Positions 1-5,698 of a DNA stretch of 5,738 bases are shown in pieces; the first letter of the stretch is position 1, and each line of letters begins with the position of its first letter. The stretch covers positions 1 through 5,738 of the forward strand of contig CAMLQS010000330.1 in assembly GCA_946482165.1 (NCBI GenBank), given 5' to 3'. The notes below the pieces were generated by a model, which ran no database searches, was not told the origin of the DNA, and saw only the letters and a list, made by a program, of their open reading frames with translations. Source of the DNA: an uncultured Verrucomicrobiota bacterium. GTDB lineage: Bacteria > Verrucomicrobiota > Verrucomicrobiae > Opitutales > Opitutaceae. The position numbers and the translations under genes are program-made.

Positions 1-650
<650 letters not shown>

Positions 651-695
651 ACGCTCACCGTCCGTCCCCGGCCCCGGCTAACGCCGGTTCCGAAC

Positions 696-734
696 CATAG
701 GTCCTATAGGCCCCATAAGCCCTATAGGACCTAT
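696..734. repeat. 9-nt tandem repeat, consensus YATAGGNCC, 4.3 copies
   Basis: Four consecutive 9-mers plus a partial fifth (TAT) start at 696, 705, 714, 723 and 732. The third unit has A for the first G (CATAAGCCC). The core CCTATAGG is itself a palindrome, so any array of these units folds back on itself. I believe similar CCTATAGG-rich strings recur between genes in Opitutaceae, but this is from memory and could not be checked here. Confidence 0.7.
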
Positions 735-742
735 TTTCTTTT
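696..742 (+). terminator. Rho-independent terminator after icd, built from a 9-nt tandem repeat
   Basis: A perfect 14-bp inverted repeat (ATAGGTCCTATAGG at 697-710, CCTATAGGACCTAT at 721-734) encloses a 10-nt loop and is followed directly by TTTCTTTT (735-742). It lies about 46 nt after the icd stop codon and suits intrinsic termination of icd. The same bases also read as four direct 9-nt units: CATAGGTCC, TATAGGCCC, CATAAGCCC and TATAGGACC (696-731). The element is therefore a tandem repeat and a hairpin at once. Confidence 0.8.
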
Positions 743-779
743 CGGCCCCCGCCGGCACGCCAGCGCAACCCCGCGCCCG

Positions 780-992
780 CTACCCGCGCCCCGCCTGCCG
801 ACCCTGCCTGCTCCGCGCCGCCAGCCGCGCCCGCGTCATCCGCTCCCGCAGCCACCCTCCCTCAATAAAGCCTGCTCCAGCTGCTTGATCTGCCAGCTTC
901 CGCACAAACTTCACCTCTTTGCTTTCCTTGCTCCACAGCGCCGCGTCGCGCACCCGCAGGTAGTCTTCCCCCCATCCACGCTCCCTCCGACA
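780..992 (-). other. Possible minus-strand coding remnant (57 codons from a GTG)
   Basis: The minus-strand frame open from 992 down to the TAG at 780-782 reads like protein in its first half, with EDYLRVRDAALWSKESKEVK followed by FVRKLADQAA. The second half is Arg/Ala/Gly-rich and looks like non-coding GC-rich DNA. There is no ATG. The only plausible start is a GTG at 951-953, giving 57 residues, and it has no ribosome binding site. I do not recognise the sequence. It could be the tail of a decayed gene or chance. Nothing else convincing is seen between the icd terminator and position 994. Confidence 0.22.
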
Positions 993-994
993 TC

Positions 995-1142
995 ATGAAA
1001 AAGCTCCTCCCCCTCCTGCTCCTGCTTGTATTGCCGATATCCGCCAGCCCTCTTCCCGACTAGCGCTGAACAAGATTTCCGCACCATCCCGGAAACCGTG
1101 GCCTTTAGCCGCACCATCTACGCCATCTGCGAACTGGAATGA
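995..1142 (+). pseudogene. Frameshifted small secreted protein (signal peptide frame plus continuation)
   Basis: The ATG at 995 opens a textbook signal peptide: MKK, then a Leu-rich core LLPLLLLLVLP, then ISA as a possible cleavage site. The frame stops at TAG 1061-1063 after 22 residues. Shifting by +1 before that stop gives a continuation, TSAEQDFRTIPETVAFSRTI followed by YAICELE, which looks like genuine mature-protein sequence and ends at TGA 1140-1142. That stop overlaps the ATG of the next gene as ATGA, the arrangement expected of translationally coupled genes. The simplest reading is a secreted protein gene broken by a small deletion or insertion around 1045-1063. A sequencing error or a +1 slip at CCC-G are alternatives. 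Even when joined, the product is only about 47 residues, so it may be a fragment of something larger. I do not recognise the family. Confidence 0.45.
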
Positions 1143-1621
1143 TTTCAATTCCAGCCAACCTTATGGACCGCCAGCTCCACCTCACGCAGTCGCCCGCCGA
1201 GCCGTGGCGGTTCATTCCTCCGCCGGTCGAAGGCGCCTACTCTCTCCTGTTCATCACGCTCGCCAGTATCCCGCGCGAAGAGAAAAACCGCCTCGCCGCC
1301 GAGATCATCGCTTCCGATGCACGCAACATCGCCTGCTGGGGCGTCGAATGCGAGGATTGGCACGACATGGTCGACTGGGCCTATCTCGCCACCGACGAAA
1401 ATTTCCACCCTCTCGCCGAGCGCTCCATTATGACCTCGTGGCACCGCGACGAGTCGCTTGCCGACGCCGTTTTCTACCTCTGGTTCTGCGGCGTCGTCGA
1501 CGACACCTTTCCCACCCGCGTCGGCATCTTCATCCTCGGCGATTCACCCGACATCCGACCAGCCCTGGAGATCGCAGTGGCCAACGAGGTGCCGGGGCAG
1601 TCGCTTCTCACCTATTCCTAA
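1139..1621 (+). CDS. DUF7684-like hypothetical protein
   Basis: A 160-residue soluble protein with no signal peptide or membrane segment; its function is unknown. Family-like features are EPWRFIPPP near the N-terminus (21-29), a hydrophobic strand SLLFITLASIP (35-45), then the signature ACWGVECEDWHDMVDWAYL (65-83) and SIMTSWHRDESLADAVFYL (96-114). These match the W-G-x2-C-x2-W-x-D-x-VD and MT-x-WH-x-DE pattern I associate from memory with DUF7684. The conserved Trp, Cys, His and Asp cluster is striking, but no catalytic role can be claimed. The ATG at 1139 overlaps the preceding TGA. An ATG at 1163 (MDRQLHLTQS) is an alternative start, and neither has a Shine-Dalgarno sequence. The gene sits in a cluster of other small uncharacterised soluble proteins, which hints at accessory or immunity-type cargo, but that is inference only. 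Confidence 0.75.
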   Translation: MISIPANLMDRQLHLTQSPAEPWRFIPPPVEGAYSLLFITLASIPREEKNRLAAEIIASDARNIACWGVECEDWHDMVDWAYLATDENFHPLAERSIMTSWHRDESLADAVFYLWFCGVVDDTFPTRVGIFILGDSPDIRPALEIAVANEVPGQSLLTYS

Positions 1622-1998
1622 GCCGTGTCCATGCAGTCGAAAGGCGGAGTAGCGGGGTGATATGGCGAGTGCATTTTAGAGGTGAACGACCAAGGAATAC
1701 CCGGAGGGTATTGCGCCGGAAGAGAACCACTGAAAGGTGCCGCCAGATTACCTCGATACGACCCTTCCGACTGCATGGATGCGGCTACGCCGAAGCCGCC
1801 AAGATTGCCGGCATCACTTTTTCCTGGTCGCAGCCATTGAGGCCGGCGTCCCCCGCGGCGTTAAACTCGATAAGCGCCAACCCTCGTTCCAAGCAAAGCC
1901 ACAAAGCGGAGTATTGAGGCGACACCGATGTGCCCATTGTCTTTGTGCCGGCTAAAATCATCGCCAAAGGTCGGCTATTTCCCCCGCATTTCACTCAC
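1622..1998. other. Non-coding or decayed intergenic stretch
   Basis: No intact gene is seen here. Short protein-like strings occur in different frames, for example HFFLVAAIEAGVPRGVKLDK around 1794-1860 and VPIVFVPAKIIAKG at 1930-1971, each without a credible start or continuation. A small hairpin, AATACCC-GGA-GGGTATT, lies at 1696-1712. Base composition is less GC-rich than the flanks. The stretch may be the wreck of one or more genes belonging to the same cluster. Confidence 0.4.
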
Positions 1999-2194
1999 AT
2001 GCGCCTCTGGAACCGTTTCTTCGGCCGCCGCTTTTCCTTATCCCTTGGAAAAGGTCCCCGGTGCGAATGCAGTCGAGGAATGGCGCAAACGTCAGGCCGA
2101 GTGGCGCCAAGAGGGCGGCTCCGCGGTCATGTTGCCACCCAAGGCCGTGCATAGCTTCTCGCCCTTGCTCGCTCCGCGAGAGCCAACGCCGTAA
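1999..2194 (+). pseudogene. Damaged 5' portion of the DUF4253 gene (probable)
   Basis: The ATG at 1999 opens MRLWNRFFGRRF, an amphipathic basic N-terminus very like the MKKFLARLFRRP that begins the gene at 2703. That frame soon loses protein character, while the next frame (position mod 3 = 2) picks up LEKVPGANAVEEWRKRQAEW then RQEGGSAVMLPPKAVHSF, and stops at TAA 2192-2194. This second frame is the same one used by the DUF4253 protein that follows. The picture is a single longer gene hit by a frameshift near 2034-2050 and by a stop or a second shift near 2190-2204. An independent short gene is possible, but no ribosome binding site supports one. Confidence 0.4.
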
Positions 2195-2200
2195 ACAATC

Positions 2201-2698
2201 TTGGACGCGGCAAACGGTTTTTCAGTCGAAGAATTTTTCGCCAAACGCAAAGACGAGCACGCAGACGACGAGATTGATCTCGAAGAAGGCCAATGGCCGA
2301 CGCAGTCGGTGAGCCCGATAAAATTAAACGCGCATTACGACCTGCTCCGCCAGCAGCCTTACGAACACGTATTTCTCGCCAAGATCCCAACGGACAAGCC
2401 GTGGGAGATTCCGGCGTATTTAAGATTCGGCGGATGGAACGAGTGCCCGGGCCCCGAGGAGCTGGTAGTCGTGCTTCGCCAGTGGAGCCAGCGATACGGT
2501 GTCGAGATATATTCGCTCTCGGATGATGCTATGGAATGCACGGTAGCTCGACCGCCGCAGACGCGGGAAGACGCCATGGCGCTGGCTCACGAACAGTTCC
2601 TCGTCTGTAATGACATCGTTTCCCAAGGCACCGAAAGCGTGGCGTTACTCGCAGCGAGCCTCCTGAAGGCCGACGCTTGGTATTTTTGGTGGGACTGA
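2201..2698 (+). CDS. DUF4253 domain-containing protein (start uncertain, probably 5'-truncated)
   Basis: The open frame gives up to 165 residues ending in a DUF4253 domain of unknown function. Diagnostic features are FLAKIPTDKPWEIPAYL (58-74), FGGWNECP (76-83), the Trp and YG of LRQWSQRYG (92-100), ARPPQTREDAMALAHEQF (116-133), CNDIVSQG (136-143) and the C-terminal WYFWWD (160-165). The last is the typical end of this family, so the 3' end is intact. The N-terminal 35 residues are acidic (KRKDEHADDEIDLEEG). The only start is a TTG at 2201 with no Shine-Dalgarno sequence, and no in-frame ATG occurs before the domain. The same frame upstream, closed by TAA at 2192-2194, looks coding, so the true start was probably near 1999. 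Whether a protein is made is uncertain. The stop lies 4 nt before the next ATG, implying a shared transcript. Confidence 0.8.
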   Translation: MDAANGFSVEEFFAKRKDEHADDEIDLEEGQWPTQSVSPIKLNAHYDLLRQQPYEHVFLAKIPTDKPWEIPAYLRFGGWNECPGPEELVVVLRQWSQRYGVEIYSLSDDAMECTVARPPQTREDAMALAHEQFLVCNDIVSQGTESVALLAASLLKADAWYFWWD

Positions 2699-2702
2699 GC
2701 CT

Positions 2703-3236
2703 ATGAAAAAATTCCTCGCCCGGCTTTTTCGCCGCCCACAACCGGAACTCGTGCCCTACCACGATTCCGCTACCGGCAGGGCGGTCATGATACCCAAGGC
2801 GGAACTAGGTCCCGGAGCCGTCCTGATTCACATCGCAGGAGAGCCGCATCCGGTCTACGCCGACAGCGCGCAGCTCAAGCAGTCCGATCACCGACATCCT
2901 CCGTTCGAGGGAGACGTTAAGGAGGCCATCGAATCGCTGGCTTCCGATTTGAGTTCCGTCAGGCCAATGAGCTACGAGCAGTGGGAGGACGGATTTCGTC
3001 GCGACCAGAATCCCGAACGTGAACTGGCGGGCTGGCTGCACCTCGCCGCCATACTCAAGATCCTGAGCGAACGCTTTGCCTTCGACGACGATCAGCGCAA
3101 GGAGTGCTACATGGTCCTCGTCGCTTGCTACACCGGTGATCGGGAGACGGTGCGACAACGCTCGGATCCCCGGTTCCTCACGAACGAACAGGTAAATCTG
3201 GCCGTGAAATATTTCTTCGATGGCGGCTACCGCTAG
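2703..3236 (+). CDS. Hypothetical protein, second gene of the DUF4253 transcript
   Basis: A 177-residue soluble protein that I cannot assign to a named family. The N-terminus MKKFLARLFRRPQPE is a short basic amphipathic stretch, not a signal peptide. A β-rich portion follows, with AVMIPKAELGPGAVLIHIAG (27-46) and VYAD (51-54). The second half is helical, with SYEQWEDGFRRDQNPERELA (90-109), WLHLAAILKILSERF and QRKECYMVLVACYTGDRETV (131-150). The WEDGFRRD-x-NPE block is the most distinctive motif. It starts 4 nt after the DUF4253 stop with no spacer for a separate promoter, so co-transcription is likely. It looks intact, unlike the gene before it. Its N-terminus resembles the reading frame at 1999, suggesting a shared membrane-surface or packaging tag, or common ancestry of the N-termini. 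An immunity-type role is conceivable from context but unproven. Confidence 0.75.
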   Translation: MKKFLARLFRRPQPELVPYHDSATGRAVMIPKAELGPGAVLIHIAGEPHPVYADSAQLKQSDHRHPPFEGDVKEAIESLASDLSSVRPMSYEQWEDGFRRDQNPERELAGWLHLAAILKILSERFAFDDDQRKECYMVLVACYTGDRETVRQRSDPRFLTNEQVNLAVKYFFDGGYR

Positions 3237-3314
3237 TTTTGCCACCGAACTAAACGATCAGTTCCCTCTTTTTACTGACAGGTATACCCGAGCCCGGCGG
3301 CCTCGAAATCCCAC

Positions 3315-4229
3315 TCAAAAGAGCACGTTCTCGATGAAGCGCTCGACGTGCTTCGGCTGTTCTCGGTTGGCGCGCACGACCACCACGAGTTTCCGGACGA
3401 AGCGGTCAGGCCAGGCTAGGCGGCGGATCGCCCGCTTCCTCCCATAGAGCGCAAGGGCCCGGATTGGCACGAAGCTCACGCCCATGCCAACACCCACCAG
3501 ATTGATGATCAGATCGTAGCTATCGAGGCGCAGCGTCGGCTCCACTTTGCAGCCGTGCTTCGTCATCCACACTCGGAGACGGCGGCCGGTCTGCGATTTT
3601 TCGTCGAGCAGGAGCCAGCTCTGCGCCGCCGCCCAGCGCTCGAGTTCATCCCTCCGCGCCCGCTTCGGAAAAGTCGCGGCCGGCGCGGCCGGCGCGATCA
3701 GGGTAAACGCATCGTCGAATCGATGCGTCACCCGCAGCGTCGCCGGCACGCGCGCCGGCGGGCATATCACGCCGACGTCGAGTTCGTTGGCCTCAAGCGC
3801 GCGCACGATTTCGTCGCCCGTTTCGTAGCGCACGCGACACGCCACCTCGGGAGCCCGTCGCAGGTTCGCGTGAAAAAAGCCCGGCAGATAGGCGAGCGCG
3901 ATCGAGCGCGATACTCCGACCTGCACGACCTTCTTCGCTCCGGCGAACTCCTCCTTCATCCGACGCAGCACCCCATCCACATCGCCCAGCAGGCGCTGCG
4001 ACTCCGCGAGCAGCCAGACCCCGGCCGGCGTCGGCACCACGCTGCGGGTCGTCCGCTCCAACAGCGGCACCCCGAGCTTGTCCTCCATCGCGCGGATCTG
4101 CCGGGTCACCGCGCTCTGCGTCAACCCCGCCCGCTCGGCCGCCCGGGTGAAACTCTGCTGCTCCGCCACCAGCCGGAAAAGACTCAGCGCATACAAATCA
4201 AAGGGAACCTGCGCCAAGAAATCATTCAT
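3315..4229 (-). CDS. LysR-family transcriptional regulator
   Basis: A DNA-binding regulator of about 304 residues, the usual LysR length. The N-terminal winged helix-turn-helix spans roughly residues 12-70: LYALSLFRLVAEQQSF, then RAAERAGLTQSAVTRQIRAM as the HTH, then EDKLGVPLLERTTRSVVPTP as the wing. A linker helix follows, then the effector-binding periplasmic-binding-like domain from VVQVGVSRSIALAYLPGFF onward, with ALEANELDVGVICPP as the typical first-lobe motif. The effector and regulon cannot be read from sequence. I prefer the ATG at 4229 (MNDFLAQVPFDL), which places the HTH at the normal distance. An ATG at 4238 and a GTG at 4268 (317 residues) are alternatives, the latter running through a likely operator. 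It is divergent from the ferredoxin gene and may control it, itself, or both. Its 3' end converges on the gene ending at 3236. Confidence 0.93.
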   Translation of the reverse strand: MNDFLAQVPFDLYALSLFRLVAEQQSFTRAAERAGLTQSAVTRQIRAMEDKLGVPLLERTTRSVVPTPAGVWLLAESQRLLGDVDGVLRRMKEEFAGAKKVVQVGVSRSIALAYLPGFFHANLRRAPEVACRVRYETGDEIVRALEANELDVGVICPPARVPATLRVTHRFDDAFTLIAPAAPAATFPKRARRDELERWAAAQSWLLLDEKSQTGRRLRVWMTKHGCKVEPTLRLDSYDLIINLVGVGMGVSFVPIRALALYGRKRAIRRLAWPDRFVRKLVVVVRANREQPKHVERFIENVLF

Positions 4230-4257
4230 TTTCCGCATCAAACCATGTGACCAATGA

Positions 4258-4272
4258 ATTTCACGCACGAAT
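4258..4272. promoter_or_regulatory. Candidate LysR box between the divergent genes
   Basis: The dyad TTC-N6-GAA (4260-4271), preceded by T at 4259 so that T-N11-A is satisfied, sits almost midway between the regulator start (4229) and the ferredoxin start (4301). This is the classical position and pattern for a LysR-type operator. A second, wider inverted repeat, ATTCATT (4224-4230) and AATGAAT (4253-4259), overlaps the region. Such short dyads also arise by chance, and no clear -35/-10 pair could be fixed. Confidence 0.3.
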
Positions 4273-4300
4273 AGGCCGATGTTAGTCTTCGAGTCCTCCC

Positions 4301-4537
4301 ATGGCTACACCCACCGAACGTAAGACCCAAAACATCGCCGGCCGATTCTACGTCGACGCGACCTGCATCGATTGCGACCTCTGCCGGACCGCCGCTCCCG
4401 ATTTCTTTCGGCGTGACGACGACAGCGGCCAGTCGATCGTCTACCGGCAGCCCGAGTCGCAGGACGAAATCGAGCTAGCCCAAGAAGCACTCGTCGACTG
4501 CCCTACCAGCTCCATCGGCGACGACGGCACCGGTTGA
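4301..4537 (+). CDS. Small [4Fe-4S] ferredoxin
   Basis: A 78-residue soluble electron carrier. Four cysteines fit one cubane cluster: Cys22, Cys25 and Cys28 in CIDCDLC, and Cys67 in DCPTSSI. The protein has only one cluster motif, unlike two-cluster 2[4Fe-4S] ferredoxins, and the segment between (ten acidic residues in 33-66) gives a negatively charged surface suited to docking redox partners. The N-terminal GRFYVDATCID is typical of small bacterial ferredoxins of this type. The partner enzyme is not in the window. The gene starts at ATG 4301, directly preceded by the pyrimidine-rich TCCTCCC and not by a Shine-Dalgarno sequence. It diverges from the LysR gene and may be under its control. Confidence 0.9.
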   Translation: MATPTERKTQNIAGRFYVDATCIDCDLCRTAAPDFFRRDDDSGQSIVYRQPESQDEIELAQEALVDCPTSSIGDDGTG

Positions 4538-4684
4538 TGCCGCGTGTGTCTCGCATCCGGTCAGCACGGTCAGGATGTAGACGGACCTCGTCGCGGCGCG
4601 GAGTCGGCTTCGTCGTCGCCCGGAACTTCCCCGCATCGATCCGGTCCGCACTGATGCGATCAACACGCGTCCCCGCCGGATGGC

Positions 4685-4709
4685 GCCGGCGTTCGATGCG
4701 AACGCCGGC
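4685..4709. terminator. Strong hairpin between convergent genes
   Basis: A perfect 11-bp inverted repeat (GCCGGCGTTCG at 4685-4695, CGAACGCCGGC at 4699-4709) with a 3-nt loop. It begins 15 nt beyond the stop of the minus-strand membrane-protein gene and 148 nt after the ferredoxin stop. There is no U-tract on either side, so it may act as a bidirectional 3'-end stabiliser or an atypical terminator. The rest of 4538-4723 shows nothing coding. Confidence 0.5.
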
Positions 4710-4723
4710 TTCGGGTCGCGATA

Positions 4724-4879
4724 CTACTTCGTGCCGCGCAGGCCGCCCGCCAGATACACGACGAGCAGAATCAGGAGGATAAGACCCACGCTGCCGCCGC
4801 CGATGGCCGGGCCGCCGATGTAGAAACCTCCGCCGCCGAATAGAAGCAGGAGCACGATGATGAGAAGTAGAGTATTCAT
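4724..4879 (-). CDS. Small two-helix membrane protein
   Basis: A 51-residue frame from ATG 4877-4879 to TAG 4724-4726 on the minus strand. It encodes NTLLLIIVLLLLF as a first hydrophobic helix, a Gly-rich turn (GGGGFYIGGPAIGGGS), then VGLILLILLVVYLAGG as a second helix, and ends in the short basic tail LRGTK. The layout suggests a hairpin in the inner membrane with both ends on the same side. It resembles the short DUF3309-like membrane proteins of many bacteria, often linked to stress, although I cannot confirm the family. A G-run lies about 13 nt before the start, too far for a good ribosome binding site. The clean helix-loop-helix pattern, ATG start and basic tail make chance unlikely despite the small size. 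Confidence 0.72.
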   Translation of the reverse strand: MNTLLLIIVLLLLFGGGGFYIGGPAIGGGSVGLILLILLVVYLAGGLRGTK

Positions 4880-5195
4880 GCCGACAGGGTATCCCCCCCG
4901 TCCGCCACCGCCTATAAGGCCTTACCCTACCCCGACCTAGGCTAAGCCGCCTCCCGCCTCGCCGACCAATCGCCGCTCCCGAATAGGCCGCGCGCGCCTC
5001 GCCCCTCCCTCAACACTCCGCATCGTTCCCCTGTTTTCGAGCCGCGCCCGCCGCCGATAGTTCGCTCCGTCACATTGGCCGCGGCGAGCCCTCCGAGGAG
5101 ATGGTGCTCGCTACCGGCGGCCGCCCGGCGGATAAAGCGGCGCGCGTCGGGGCAATGACGCTTCCGGGGCGCACCAGTTCTAAAAAATTCCTCCC
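4880..5195. other. Intergenic stretch without a recognised gene
   Basis: Very GC-rich DNA separating the minus-strand membrane protein from the plus-strand micro-protein pair, so it should hold both promoters. A partial look-alike of the 9-nt repeat, CCTATAAGGCCTTA, lies at about 4911-4924 but is not tandem. No convincing -35/-10 pair, coding frame or RNA gene was found. Confidence 0.5.
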
Positions 5196-5339
5196 ATGGG
5201 CGACCGTTCTCCGAAATCGAATCAAAAACAGGCCACGCAAAAGCAGACCAAAGCGAATGGCGTGAACCAAAAGAAGCAGGCCGCGATCACCGCCCAGCAG
5301 GCGACGAAGGCCAAGGCCGCCGCGGCGAAAAAGAAGTAA
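5196..5339 (+). CDS. Lys/Gln/Ala-rich basic micro-protein, 47 aa
   Basis: A 47-residue frame from ATG 5196 to TAA 5337-5339. The product begins MGDRSPKSNQKQATQKQTKA, continues NGVNQKKQAAITAQQ and ends AAAAKKK. It is almost entirely Lys, Gln, Ala, Thr and Asn, strongly positive, and has no membrane or signal segment. It is probably disordered or a single helix, and might bind nucleic acid or ribosomes. I believe near-identical micro-proteins occur across Opitutaceae as hypothetical proteins, but could not search for them. The start is preceded by TTCCTCCC, the same leader as in the ferredoxin gene. A similar 32-residue gene begins 15 nt after its stop, so the two probably share a transcript. 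It is easily missed by gene callers because of its length and bias. Confidence 0.72.
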   Translation: MGDRSPKSNQKQATQKQTKANGVNQKKQAAITAQQATKAKAAAAKKK

Positions 5340-5354
5340 GTCGAAGTCCCTTTT

Positions 5355-5453
5355 ATGGCCAAATCCCAAAACTCCCAAAAACAGACCAAGAAAAAGGCGC
5401 TCAAGACGCCCGCCGAGAAAAAGGCCGCCAAGCGCGAAAAGAAGAGCCGCTAG
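5355..5453 (+). CDS. Lysine-rich micro-protein, 32 aa
   Basis: A 32-residue frame from ATG 5355 to TAG 5451-5453, encoding MAKSQNSQKQTKKKALKTPA followed by EKKAAKREKKSR. Half of the residues are Lys or Arg. Its N-terminus (KSQNSQKQTKKK) resembles that of the preceding gene (KSNQKQATQKQTK), suggesting duplication or a shared function. The spacer of 15 nt and the shared strand point to co-transcription. There is no Shine-Dalgarno sequence; CCCTTTT precedes the ATG. A role in nucleic acid binding is inferred from charge only. Confidence 0.6.
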   Translation: MAKSQNSQKQTKKKALKTPAEKKAAKREKKSR

Positions 5454-5698
5454 GCGTGGCGTGTCCAGGGAAGCGATCATGCCAGCGTGAGTCCGAAAGG
5501 CGGCTGGCCAAGGCGACCGCCTGGCGCTCTCTGACGGAGATATCCGCGGCGTGTCGCTCACGGGCGGTTCGATTCCGCCGATTATCGCGGATTCCAAGTT
5601 TTCACGGTAACGGGGACTCCCCTGGTTCGGCGCGGCCAAAAACGCGCGCATGTTCTCCAGGCCCGCGTCGCCCGCCCGCCAGCCTTCGAGTCTCTGCT
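5454..5698. other. No gene recognised at the right edge
   Basis: This stretch downstream of the micro-protein pair holds no credible frame on either strand. It contains GATATCCGCGG at 5539-5549, which recurs at 5715-5725, and a T-arm-like hairpin (GGCGG, TTCGATT loop, CCGCC) at 5563-5579 that does not extend to a full tRNA. Confidence 0.45.

Noticed and set aside
1696..1712. AATACCC-GGA-GGGTATT palindrome as an operator or transposon end
   Set aside because: It is a single 7-bp stem with no partner repeat, target duplication or adjacent promoter; too short to interpret.
1204..1917. 237-codon plus-strand frame overlapping the DUF7684-like gene
   Set aside because: It is extremely Arg/His-rich over the overlap, a frame shadow; only its last ~70 codons lie outside, and they show no recognisable protein.
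3256..3295. Hairpin TCAGT...ACTGA around a T-run between convergent genes as a terminator
   Set aside because: The stem is only 5 bp and the T-run is in the loop, so it does not form a convincing terminator on either strand.
3555..4250. 231-codon plus-strand open frame opposite the LysR gene
   Set aside because: The Arg/His/Pro-rich product is typical of the antisense of a GC-rich gene; the LysR frame is unambiguous.
5101..5274. Plus-strand frame from ATG 5101 preceded by GAGGAG
   Set aside because: The SD-like bases touch the ATG, the second half is the out-of-frame shadow of the 47-aa gene, and no family is recognisable.
5474..5587. Possible tRNA ending in a perfect T-arm (GGCGG, TTCGATT, CCGCC at 5563-5579), perhaps a tRNA-Sec-like gene with a CGATCAT/GATTATCG acceptor
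   Set aside because: The would-be acceptor strands are about 114 nt apart and mispair at two places. No anticodon arm or D-arm fits, so only an isolated T-arm look-alike remains.
5070..5651. Long 193-codon minus-strand open frame
   Set aside because: Its Leu/Phe/Gly-rich middle is the antisense of the Lys/Gln-rich micro-protein genes. It has no domain and no ribosome binding site.
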